From assembly GCA_902773215.1 (NCBI GenBank), contig CACYDQ010000183.1:1-5650 (forward strand): 5,650 nucleotides of DNA, in the 5' to 3' direction. Origin of the DNA: an uncultured Spirochaetaceae bacterium. GTDB lineage: Bacteria; Spirochaetota; Spirochaetia; Treponematales; Treponemataceae. Below are positions 1 to 5,642 of the stretch, one piece after another. A program made the translations under genes and the position numbers. How positions within the stretch are numbered: position 1 is the first letter of the stretch; the number at the start of each line of letters is the position of its first letter. Below the pieces are notes generated by a model. The model had not been told where the DNA came from. It searched no databases and was given only the letters and a program-made list of their open reading frames with translations.

Positions 1-998
1 GAGCCGAAGCGGGCCTGCTTGCGGAACATCGTGCGGTCCATGGCGCACCAGATTTCCGCGGCTTTGACGAAGAAGCGGAAGATTGCGTAGGTCAGGCCGC
101 CGACCTTCCGCATCTTGCGCCAGATGCCGTCGTAAATCGCCTCGAAGACGCGGGGGACGGCGGGCAGGAGGGTCGGGTTCAGGTTGGACATGTCGGCGAG
201 CAGGATCGAACCGATGGGCTTGGAGTAGCATATCGTCGCCGCCTGCGACAGGATGACGTATTCGACCGCCCGCTGGAAGGCGTGCCAGACCGGCAGGCAG
301 CAGAGCCCGCGCTCGCCCGGGTTCAGGAAGATGCGCTCGTCCACCTCATCCAGCTGGCTGATGAAGTTGCCGTGGGAAAGCATGACCCCTTTGGGAACTC
401 CGGTCGTGCCGGAGGTAAAGATTATCGTCGCGAGCTCGTCCCACCGGCCTTTCTCCAGCTCGTCCTCCACCACGTCTATGTTCCGCTTGCGCCACTCGTG
501 GCCGCTTTTCCGCAAGTCCTGGAACTGGAGCAGCCGCACGCCGAGCTGTACCGCCCGCTCTTTCTGCTCCGCGTCCACCTCGTCAAAGGCAATCAGGGTG
601 TCCACGAGGGGAATTTTGTCCCTGATGTTCAGGAGCTTCTTGACCTGGGCCGTGTTCTCGGTGATGACCCTGCGGCAGCCCGCGAAGCTCAGGATAAGCG
701 CAAGGTCCTTCTCCGTCGCGTCGCATCCGCGCGGAACGTCAATCGCCCCTATGGAAAGCAGCCCCATGTCCGCGTGTTCCCATTCGGCACGGTTGTCCGC
801 AATCAGACCTATCTTGTCACCGCGCTTCACGCCCATCTCAAGCAGGGCCCCGCCGAAGTCCAGGGCCGTCTGGTAGAGGTCATGATAATTGGTCGGCGTA
901 TAGGAGCCATCCTTGGAGTGCGACAGCTGCGCCGGAACCTCCGGGTACCTGGCGGCGACCGCCCTCAGTATCTTGGGAATTGTTCTTTCTAACTTCAT
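1..998 (-). CDS. Long-chain fatty acyl-CoA synthetase (AMP-binding enzyme, COG1022 type), N-terminal 332 codons, cut by window edge
   Basis: This enzyme activates long-chain fatty acids with ATP and CoA through an acyl-adenylate intermediate, feeding lipid synthesis or breakdown at the membrane. I translated the minus strand from the ATG at 998-996. Visible signatures are the adenylation P-loop TSGTTGVPKG (residues 195-204), LPVWHAFQRA (235-244), GAIDVPRGCDATEKDL (84-99), typical of the COG1022 long-chain group, and VPRVFEAIY (281-289). The family is usually about 600-650 residues, so roughly half the protein lies beyond position 1, including the later adenylation motifs and the C-terminal lid. 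The start is supported by the ribosome-binding-like AGGGGT at 1012-1007, 8 bases upstream, and a promoter at 1079-1050. No in-frame stop interrupts it. It diverges from the toxin-antitoxin pair. The family is seen directly in the motifs; the exact chain-length preference is not readable. Confidence 0.93.
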   Translation of the reverse strand, partial: MKLERTIPKILRAVAARYPEVPAQLSHSKDGSYTPTNYHDLYQTALDFGGALLEMGVKRGDKIGLIADNRAEWEHADMGLLSIGAIDVPRGCDATEKDLALILSFAGCRRVITENTAQVKKLLNIRDKIPLVDTLIAFDEVDAEQKERAVQLGVRLLQFQDLRKSGHEWRKRNIDVVEDELEKGRWDELATIIFTSGTTGVPKGVMLSHGNFISQLDEVDERIFLNPGERGLCCLPVWHAFQRAVEYVILSQAATICYSKPIGSILLADMSNLNPTLLPAVPRVFEAIYDGIWRKMRKVGGLTYAIFRFFVKAAEIWCAMDRTMFRKQARFG

Positions 999-1017
999 TC
1001 TGGACGACCCCTGTATG

Positions 1018-1036
1018 ACAAAAATTCGTTTTTTGT
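1018..1036. repeat. Inverted repeat in the acyl-CoA synthetase leader
   Basis: ACAAAAA (1018-1024) and TTTTTGT (1030-1036) form a perfect 7-base inverted repeat around a 5-base centre. It lies just downstream of the predicted minus-strand transcription start and just upstream of the AGGGGT ribosome site at 1012-1007. It could be a protein-binding site or a weak A/U hairpin in the leader. The same half-site occurs in the repeat at 1102-1127, which favours a DNA-binding site over chance, but short A/T tracts recur easily. Confidence 0.4.
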
Positions 1037-1049
1037 AAAGTGACAGCTC

Positions 1050-1079
1050 ATTATATAGTAAAAGCGCCGTCCGTGGCAA
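1050..1079 (-). promoter_or_regulatory. Sigma70-type promoter of the acyl-CoA synthetase gene
   Basis: On the minus strand, TTGCCA (1079-1074, 5 of 6 to consensus) is separated by 18 bases from a perfect TATAAT (1055-1050). Transcription would start near 1043, giving a leader of about 45 bases before the ATG at 998. The position and orientation fit the synthetase start well. The call is by consensus match only. Confidence 0.7.
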
Positions 1080-1101
1080 GGGAAGCAGCGGTGCAGAATG
1101 T

Positions 1102-1127
1102 TTTTTGTGGAATCCCCTGCACAAAAA
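1102..1127. repeat. Inverted repeat overlapping the -35 of the antitoxin-toxin promoter, possible operator
   Basis: TTTTTGTG (1102-1109) and CACAAAAA (1120-1127) make a perfect 8-base inverted repeat with a 10-base spacer. The right arm overlaps the -35 element of the plus-strand promoter (1118-1123). A second inverted pair, GTGCAG (1091-1096) with CTGCAC (1117-1122), interleaves with it. Toxin-antitoxin operons are usually repressed by the antitoxin, or the complex, binding such repeats at the promoter, so an autoregulatory operator is a reasonable inference. No recognised DNA-binding fold was identified in the antitoxin, so another repressor is possible. Confidence 0.4.
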
Positions 1128-1145
1128 CCATAGGTATGCTATAAT
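1118..1145 (+). promoter_or_regulatory. Promoter of the antitoxin-toxin pair, extended -10 type
   Basis: A perfect TATAAT (1140-1145) is preceded by TG at 1137-1138, giving an extended -10 (TGCTATAAT). The -35 is weak: TGCACA at 1118-1123 with a 16-base spacer, 4 of 6 matches. Transcription would begin near 1152, leaving about 22 bases before the antitoxin ATG at 1174. This placement rules out the upstream in-frame ATG at 1105 as the start, since it would lie before the transcript begins. Confidence 0.7.
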
Positions 1146-1162
1146 AGCACTGATTCTTGGAT

Positions 1163-1167
1163 GGAGG
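1163..1167 (+). promoter_or_regulatory. Ribosome-binding site of the antitoxin gene, decides the start
   Basis: GGAGG lies 6 bases before the ATG at 1174. The other in-frame candidates fit worse: ATG 1105 is upstream of the predicted transcript start, and ATG 1183 would have a 15-base spacing. Confidence 0.75.
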
Positions 1168-1173
1168 TGCGAT

Positions 1174-1443
1174 ATGCCGGCAATGGCTTTACAGCAGGAA
1201 GTTATGGACTATGTGACCGAGCTTGACGATGAGAGCACTCAGCTTGTACTTGTTTTCGTCCGGTCGCTGGCAAAAAACAAGAGCGGGCTTTCAAATTCCA
1301 AGACCCCGCAACAGCGGGCCGAAGCGGCCCAGGCGTTTGCAGACCTTGAGGGCATGAGCTTCAACGTAAAGAACGATGTCAGCCTTGACGGCAGGTCTGA
1401 GCGATCTGCCCGCCTTTGGAGAGAGTATGAAAGTCTTTCTTGA
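1174..1443 (+). CDS. Small antitoxin-like protein paired with a PIN-domain toxin
   Basis: This 89-residue protein is probably the antitoxin that neutralises the PIN ribonuclease encoded just downstream. The evidence is mainly context: it is small, precedes a PIN gene, overlaps it by 17 bases (1427-1443), and shares one promoter with it. The N-terminal part (residues 5-34) looks like two amphipathic helices separated by the LDDES turn, a pattern seen in short antitoxins of the DUF2281/VapB-like sort. Residues 35-50 are polar and likely flexible. The C-terminal stretch (about 66-88) is rich in Asp, Arg, Glu and Trp and would be the part that lies across the toxin groove. I see no clear AbrB, ribbon-helix-helix or helix-turn-helix motif, so direct DNA binding is uncertain. 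The reading frame is intact although the toxin is cut short. The family assignment is an inference. Confidence 0.7.
   Translation: MPAMALQQEVMDYVTELDDESTQLVLVFVRSLAKNKSGLSNSKTPQQRAEAAQAFADLEGMSFNVKNDVSLDGRSERSARLWREYESLS
1418..1421 (+). promoter_or_regulatory. Ribosome-binding site of the PIN gene inside the antitoxin gene, decides the start
   Basis: GGAG is followed by 5 bases and then ATG at 1427. This start yields MKVFLDTNVLIDYLL, the canonical PIN N-terminus with the catalytic Asp at residue 6. The in-frame ATG at 1376 would add 17 residues unlike any PIN protein and lies deeper in the antitoxin gene. Confidence 0.7.
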
Positions 1444-1711
1444 CACGAACGTGCTGATTGACTACCTGCTGAAGAGGGAACCGTTTTACGGGGAGGCCAA
1501 GAAAGTATTCGAGCTGTGCCTGTATACGATCGATGGGTTCGTGACCCCTCATTCGCTGATTGACGTTTTTTATATGCTCAGCGAACGGACGGATGCCACC
1601 GCCGAATACTGCCGCGGCACACTCGTGAAGCTCCGCTCCGTGCTGAATGTCGTCAGTGAGGATGATGCCAAAGTTCTTGCGGCGGCACGCAACATGGACT
1701 TTCCTATTTAA
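1427..1711 (+). CDS. PIN-domain (VapC-like) toxin, C-terminally truncated and probably inactive
   Basis: PIN-domain toxins are Mg-dependent ribonucleases that cleave tRNA or rRNA and halt translation until bound by their antitoxin. The N-terminal motif FLDTNVLID (residues 4-12) supplies the first active-site acid, Asp6. TPHSLIDVFYML (40-51) matches the second conserved segment, with Asp46 in the acidic position. The protein stops at 94 residues, after ARNMDFPI. Relatives run to about 130-140 residues and continue with an acidic segment of the FEDAxQ kind, then a (V/I)TRN or (I/V)TRD strand. Those segments, with the remaining metal-binding acids, are absent here, and no plus-strand frame between 1709 and 1784 restores them convincingly. 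The gene is therefore probably a remnant, or at most a non-cleaving antitoxin-binding protein. The stop at 1709-1711 lies 5 bases before the next gene's promoter, suggesting a deletion or rearrangement point. It could equally be annotated as a pseudogene. Confidence 0.85.
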   Translation: MKVFLDTNVLIDYLLKREPFYGEAKKVFELCLYTIDGFVTPHSLIDVFYMLSERTDATAEYCRGTLVKLRSVLNVVSEDDAKVLAAARNMDFPI

Positions 1712-1715
1712 ACAG

Positions 1716-1744
1716 GTGACAAGCCCGGGAAGACGCGCTATACT
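1716..1744 (+). promoter_or_regulatory. Sigma70-type promoter of the large lipoprotein gene
   Basis: GTGACA (1716-1721, 5 of 6 to consensus) and TATACT (1739-1744, 5 of 6) are separated by exactly 17 bases. Transcription would start near 1751, about 34 bases before the ATG at 1785. It begins 5 bases after the PIN stop codon, so the lipoprotein has its own promoter and need not depend on read-through from the toxin-antitoxin unit. No terminator hairpin separates the two units, so some read-through is possible. Confidence 0.7.
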
Positions 1745-1769
1745 TAAGGTTAAAAGTGTTCCCCGCGCC

Positions 1770-1775
1770 AAGGAG
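1770..1775 (+). promoter_or_regulatory. Ribosome-binding site of the lipoprotein gene, decides the start
   Basis: AAGGAG lies 9 bases before ATG 1785. The start at 1785 puts a signal peptide right at the N-terminus. The longer open frame from 1647 would place 46 non-signal residues in front of it, overlap the PIN gene, and start upstream of the predicted promoter. Confidence 0.8.
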
Positions 1776-1784
1776 TGCCCGACC

Positions 1785-4700
1785 ATGCAGAAGCTCAGAC
1801 AATTCCTCCCCATACTCACCGCGACGCTCCTCTCCCTGACAGCACTCATCTTCCCGATCGGCATCATATCCTGCAACGGGAACGGCGGCACGTCAGACAT
1901 GTACGGTGACGTTTATACGCCCGGGGGAACGGCTGCAAATGACTCCGGCTCCACCGGCGGCATGGACGCGATAGACATCCTGAACATGACGAACTCCGGC
2001 GACATAGAGAGCATCGTCGCAAACCTGACAGGAGCGCCCGCGAACAGCGGCACGGACCAGAGCCAGCTCATCGTCCTGGACGCGGACGCGATAGGCCTGC
2101 CCGCCGGGGGAACCGCCACCCTCACGATAACGGGCGGCGGCGTGAACTACAGCGAGACGGCGGGCAGGATCGCGGGCAGCAGGGACGTGACCTTCAAGAT
2201 TCCGCCCCTCCTGACGGGCAGCGAGCTGAGCGTCAGCCTGACCATACGGGCGGCGGACGGCACCGTGCTGTATTCGGGGGGCAGCACCCAGACCATCTCC
2301 GGCGACGAGTTCCAGATGGACATACGGCTTACCCGCCAGTTCTGGACGCTCCCGGCCAGCCTCACCGTGACGGCAAGCCCGGCATCCCTCCTGTACGATA
2401 CCGGCACCTGGGACACGGTCTCCGCGACATTCAGCATCTCCGGCCTTGAGGACGCGCCCGCCGGGGCCGCAATTTCATACCGCTGGGAAGACGCCGCCGC
2501 GCCCGGAAACGCCGTCGGCACGGGGCCGTCGCTGACCATGACCGTGCACCAGCTTTTAGGCAGCACGGCACCAGCAGGAGAGCTGACAAAGACCCTCACC
2601 GTCACGGCAAGCTACACCGACACGGCGGGAGAAACCAAGACCGCATCCGGCTCCGCGAGCGTCACCATCGGCGGCCCGGTGGACCTGCCGGACTTCACGA
2701 TAGGCATCACGCCCCCCGCATGCACGGATGCCTCCCGGAGCACCGCCGACGCATGGGCCATCACGAACCTGACGGACAAGCTCACGTTCACCGTGGCGGG
2801 AACCTTCCCCGCCAGTACGAGCTTCGCCTGGACGGTCGGCGGAACGGCCTTCCCCGCCCAGACCGGGCAGACCTGCGAGGTCAGCCCCTCCGACCTGGGC
2901 TATGACGTTGCGAGCATCGGAAACAGGCTCTCGCCCACGGCCATCCCCGTCAGCTGCATAGCGACGAACGACCGGGCTGCCGCGCCCAAGGCCGCTGCCC
3001 CCGCCTCCGCAAACGTCTTCTTCGTCTACCTCGTGCCGGACTTCACCGTGACGGCAAGCCCGGACGGCCTCGTGTACAACGCGAGCACCTGGACCAGCGC
3101 GTCCACGACCTTCAGCTTCCCCGCCTTCACGGGAACGCCGCCCGGGGGCAGCTTCAGCTACAGCTGGACGGACGAGAGCGGAAATCCCGTGACTCCCGCC
3201 GCGGCGGACGGCAGCCTTACCCAGACCGTATTCCAGCTCCTGGGCGGCACGGCCACAGCGGCGGACGATCTGACGCGGACCTTCACGGTGACGGCGACCT
3301 TCACCGACGCAGGCGGCGTTGTCACGCAGGCCAGCAGCCAGGCCTCCGTCATCGTGGGCGGCCCCGTGGAACTGCCGGAATTCTCGGTCGTCGCCACGGC
3401 CCCGGCAAGCAAGAGCGATGCGGAGAGCACGACGGACGCATGGGCGCTGACGAACCTGACCGACAAGCTCACGTTCACCGCCACGCCCGCCAGCGGTTCC
3501 TTCCCCGCCGGGACGACCTTCGAGTGGCACGCCGGCCCGAGCCTCCTCAGCCAGACAGGGGAGACCTGCGAGCTGAGCCCCGAGGACCTGGGCTACAGCG
3601 AGACGAGCATCGGGACAAAGGCATCGCCGTCCTCCGTCACCATCAGCTGCACGGCGACGAACAGCCGGGCGACCGCCCCCAAGGACGGCACGGGCGCGAC
3701 CCAGCAGTTCTTCCTCGTCTACTTCCTGCCGGACTTCACGGTACAGGTGGCCCCGCCCGCAACCAGCGACACCGTCAAGAGTTCCGGCACTACCTATGCC
3801 CTTGCCGACCTGACGTCGGGCTTTACGCTCACTCCCGTCTCCTCCGGCGCGGCATTCCCCACGGGGACCACCTTCGAGTGGACAGTCCAGGCGGGAAGCC
3901 TTGCCGCCTACAGCCCGGCGGCCACCGCACTCGGAAGCAGCTGCAGCGTTACCCCGGCCCAGCTGGGCCTGACCGCAACGGGAACGTCGGGCATCGGGCG
4001 GACGGCGGCGACCGCGACCCCCATCAGCATCTCCTGTACGGCCAAGAACCCGCATGCGACGGACAAGGCGGGCACGCCCAACAACGCGACCAAGGCATTC
4101 CTCCTCTACACCCTGCCGGCATTCACGATCGACGTGTCGGTGGACGCGAGTGCCTACCACGCGGCGAACAGCGACCTGACCGGCACGGTTCCCCTCTACG
4201 CGCTCATAAACATGGGCAAGGACTTCACCTTCACGGTCAACCCGGGTGCGTCAAGCTTCCCTGCGGGGACGGAATTCACGTGGAAGGTCAACGACTCGAC
4301 GCTCACCGGCGCGACCCAGAAGGGAAGCTCCATCAGCATAAGCGCGTCCGCCATGGGACTGACGAGCACCCAGGGGCTTCCGAACAGCATATCGACCTCA
4401 AAGGATTCCCCGACGAGCATCCCCATCAGCTGCACGGCGAAGCACGAGAGCGCGCTGGCAAACGTGGACGGCACGGACACCTCCGTCTCCGTCTTCTGGC
4501 TCACCATCCCCGACTTCAAGATAACGATGACGGCCCCGACCGGGCTTGAGACAGTGACGAGCGGGGAAAACACGGTCTACCTGGTGACCGACGCCGACAT
4601 GTCGAGCGTGGCATCGTCCAGGATGTTCAACTTCAAGGCCGAGCTCAAGAACACCACGGACAGCTGGCCGTCCGGCGTGACCTACACCTGGTCCTTCAAC

Positions 4701-5642
4701 GGCACTCCGTCTTCCTCGGATTCGGCAGGAGCGACGGCAGGCGGCCTGACAACCTTAACGGCGGCCCCGGAAAGCGAGACGACCGCCACCGTCACCTGCA
4801 CGGCGGAAGTCACTGGCACGCTGCTGTCGAAGGATGCCGAAAGCAGCGTCACGGTCAGGATAAAGAAGGGACTTTCCGTGGATGATTTGTCCAGCTACAT
4901 TTTCAGCCTTCCTCCCGGTTCCAAAAGCGCGCCGAACGTCATCCCGCCGATAATCGGCCTGACCTCAAGCACGAACCTAAAAACCGCTATAACGGACATT
5001 TTACAGGCAAACAGATTGAAGTACATAGACCTCTCGGCAACACAGCTGCCGGACGGAATAAATATGGAGGGGGCTTTTTTCAAAGAGCTCTCAGGTGCAA
5101 AAGTCATACCAAACTTAATCAAAGCTCCTAAACTCCCCGCTTCGGTAACGGCGGCGAATGACAGCTTGTCCTGCATCTTTTCAACCTGTACAAACCTTGC
5201 CGAGGCCCCGGAAATTCCTGAAGGCGTAAAAAGTTTGAATGCTGCTTTCCAATGGTGCTACAGTCTGACCACTGCTCCTGAAATCCCGGACAGTGCAGAG
5301 ATTTTGAGCGGTTGTTTCGATCATGGCAGCGGTACATCCTCCCTCACGCATGGAAGCGTTGCCTCACCCCTCACGGTGGGGCGGACGGCAATAACGATAC
5401 CTGATGGCGTAACTAATATGTTTAAATGCTTCAACAACTGCACGGCACTGCAGGATGTCGACATCATCGTCAAGGGAACAAGTGTTACTGACTGGACTAA
5501 GGCATTCCAAGGTATAGACTCAGCAACCCAGCACGTGACCGTCCAGGTCCCGAACTATTGTGTAAAGCAGGCCATTGAATCTGCAGCGGGTAACGGCAGC
5601 GTCAATATAGTGGTCTCCGATGGCAGTACGAGCTGCCCGTAA
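1785..5642 (+). CDS. Large surface lipoprotein with Ig-like repeats and a C-terminal BspA-type leucine-rich repeat domain
   Basis: This 1285-residue protein begins with a basic n-region (MQKLR) and a hydrophobic core, then a lipobox IISC with the lipidated Cys at residue 30, so it should be an exported, membrane-anchored lipoprotein. A Gly/Asn/Ser-rich linker follows, then a beta-rich domain (about 60-190) I do not recognise. Residues 193-1026 are seven Ig/PKD-like modules in the order A1 (193-301), B1 (302-417), A2 (418-530), B2 (531-648), B3 (649-777), B4 (778-908), B5 (909-1026). Residues 1030-1285 carry BspA/DUF285-style leucine-rich repeats. No transmembrane segment other than the signal, no catalytic motif and no C-terminal sorting signal is visible. 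By analogy with BspA-type and Ig-repeat surface proteins it is probably an adhesin or binding protein; that is inference. Composition drops in GC near 4870. It has its own promoter and ribosome site, and the stop is TAA 5640-5642. Confidence 0.9.
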   Translation: MQKLRQFLPILTATLLSLTALIFPIGIISCNGNGGTSDMYGDVYTPGGTAANDSGSTGGMDAIDILNMTNSGDIESIVANLTGAPANSGTDQSQLIVLDADAIGLPAGGTATLTITGGGVNYSETAGRIAGSRDVTFKIPPLLTGSELSVSLTIRAADGTVLYSGGSTQTISGDEFQMDIRLTRQFWTLPASLTVTASPASLLYDTGTWDTVSATFSISGLEDAPAGAAISYRWEDAAAPGNAVGTGPSLTMTVHQLLGSTAPAGELTKTLTVTASYTDTAGETKTASGSASVTIGGPVDLPDFTIGITPPACTDASRSTADAWAITNLTDKLTFTVAGTFPASTSFAWTVGGTAFPAQTGQTCEVSPSDLGYDVASIGNRLSPTAIPVSCIATNDRAAAPKAAAPASANVFFVYLVPDFTVTASPDGLVYNASTWTSASTTFSFPAFTGTPPGGSFSYSWTDESGNPVTPAAADGSLTQTVFQLLGGTATAADDLTRTFTVTATFTDAGGVVTQASSQASVIVGGPVELPEFSVVATAPASKSDAESTTDAWALTNLTDKLTFTATPASGSFPAGTTFEWHAGPSLLSQTGETCELSPEDLGYSETSIGTKASPSSVTISCTATNSRATAPKDGTGATQQFFLVYFLPDFTVQVAPPATSDTVKSSGTTYALADLTSGFTLTPVSSGAAFPTGTTFEWTVQAGSLAAYSPAATALGSSCSVTPAQLGLTATGTSGIGRTAATATPISISCTAKNPHATDKAGTPNNATKAFLLYTLPAFTIDVSVDASAYHAANSDLTGTVPLYALINMGKDFTFTVNPGASSFPAGTEFTWKVNDSTLTGATQKGSSISISASAMGLTSTQGLPNSISTSKDSPTSIPISCTAKHESALANVDGTDTSVSVFWLTIPDFKITMTAPTGLETVTSGENTVYLVTDADMSSVASSRMFNFKAELKNTTDSWPSGVTYTWSFNGTPSSSDSAGATAGGLTTLTAAPESETTATVTCTAEVTGTLLSKDAESSVTVRIKKGLSVDDLSSYIFSLPPGSKSAPNVIPPIIGLTSSTNLKTAITDILQANRLKYIDLSATQLPDGINMEGAFFKELSGAKVIPNLIKAPKLPASVTAANDSLSCIFSTCTNLAEAPEIPEGVKSLNAAFQWCYSLTTAPEIPDSAEILSGCFDHGSGTSSLTHGSVASPLTVGRTAITIPDGVTNMFKCFNNCTALQDVDIIVKGTSVTDWTKAFQGIDSATQHVTVQVPNYCVKQAIESAAGNGSVNIVVSDGSTSCP
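2361..3035 (+). repeat. Lipoprotein repeat unit 1 (domains A1 + B1)
   Basis: This encodes residues 193-417. A1 opens with LTVTASPASLLYDTGTW and ends in the linker GGPVDLPDF. B1 has DAWAITNLTDKLTFTV, a W in FAWTVGG, and the paired cysteines Cys364 and Cys391 within TCEVSP and SCIATN. The unit aligns domain for domain with 3036-3728. A 21-base stretch is identical at 2362-2382 and 3043-3063, so the relationship is visible in DNA as well as protein. B1 also carries an extra Cys313 with no counterpart in B2. Confidence 0.85.
3036..3728 (+). repeat. Lipoprotein repeat unit 2 (domains A2 + B2)
   Basis: This encodes residues 418-648 and is the second copy of the A-B unit. A2 opens with FTVTASPDGLVYNASTW, shares the QLLGGTA segment with A1, and ends in GGPVELPEF. 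B2 has DAWALTNLTDKLTFTA and the cysteine pair Cys595 and Cys622, with the same 27-residue spacing as B1. The offset from unit 1 is 681-687 bases, always a multiple of three, so copying kept the frame. Confidence 0.85.
3729..4862 (+). repeat. Lipoprotein diverged B-type domains B3, B4 and B5
   Basis: These encode residues 649-1026. Each domain opens with a PDF-, PAF- or PDF-type boundary and keeps a central FPAGT/FPTGT-x-F-x-W or equivalent (SGVTYTWSF in B5) and a closing SCTAKN-like strand (SCTAKH in B4, TCTAEV in B5). B3 retains a cysteine pair (Cys720, Cys751). B4 (Cys883) and B5 (Cys1005) keep only the second cysteine. B3 and B4 are about 10-15 residues longer than B1 and B2. No A domain separates them. 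Divergence increases toward B5, which I align only loosely. Confidence 0.7.
4863..5639 (+). other. C-terminal BspA/DUF285-type leucine-rich repeat domain of the lipoprotein
   Basis: This encodes residues 1027-1285. Repeats of about 23 residues follow the pattern x-IP-x-x-(V/A)-x-x-(L/M)-x-x-x-F-x-x-C-x-x-L. They are visible at 1117-1142 (LPASV, IFSTCTNL), 1143-1165 (EIPEGV, AFQWCYSL), 1166-1203 (EIPDSA, GCF) and 1204 onward (TIPDGV, MFKCFNNCTAL). The preceding stretch (about 1030-1110) looks like a capping region and the tail ends in NIVVSDGSTSCP. This repeat class is known from surface proteins of host-associated bacteria and binds host or microbial partners in the studied cases. The DNA is clearly less GC-rich than the upstream repeats. 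Confidence 0.75.

Noticed and set aside
253..992. Two plus-strand open frames opposite the acyl-CoA synthetase
   Set aside because: Their translations show no family pattern, and the minus strand carries clear adenylation motifs over the same bases.
1105..1173. Longer antitoxin start at ATG 1105
   Set aside because: It lies upstream of the predicted -10 (1140-1145) and lacks a ribosome site, while ATG 1174 has GGAGG at a 6-base spacing.
1712..1740. Terminator between the PIN gene and the lipoprotein gene
   Set aside because: No GC-rich stem followed by a T run is present. CCCGGG at 1724-1729 is only a short palindrome.
1712..1784. Possible shifted remnant of the PIN C-terminus (frame reading QVTSPGRRAILKVKSVP)
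   Set aside because: Only a few residues resemble the usual (V/I)TRN...P tail. The acidic segment is missing, and the stretch is better explained as promoter and leader of the lipoprotein gene.
2276..2281. Run of six G in the lipoprotein gene as a phase-variation tract
   Set aside because: Six bases in a GC-rich gene is expected by chance and shorter than typical slippage tracts.
2556..4160. Very long open frame on the minus strand opposite the lipoprotein repeats (534 codons), with other antisense frames nearby
   Set aside because: It is low-complexity, Arg/Gly-rich and mirrors GC-rich codons of the plus-strand gene. The repeats of the sense protein, its signal peptide, promoter and ribosome site all support the plus strand only.
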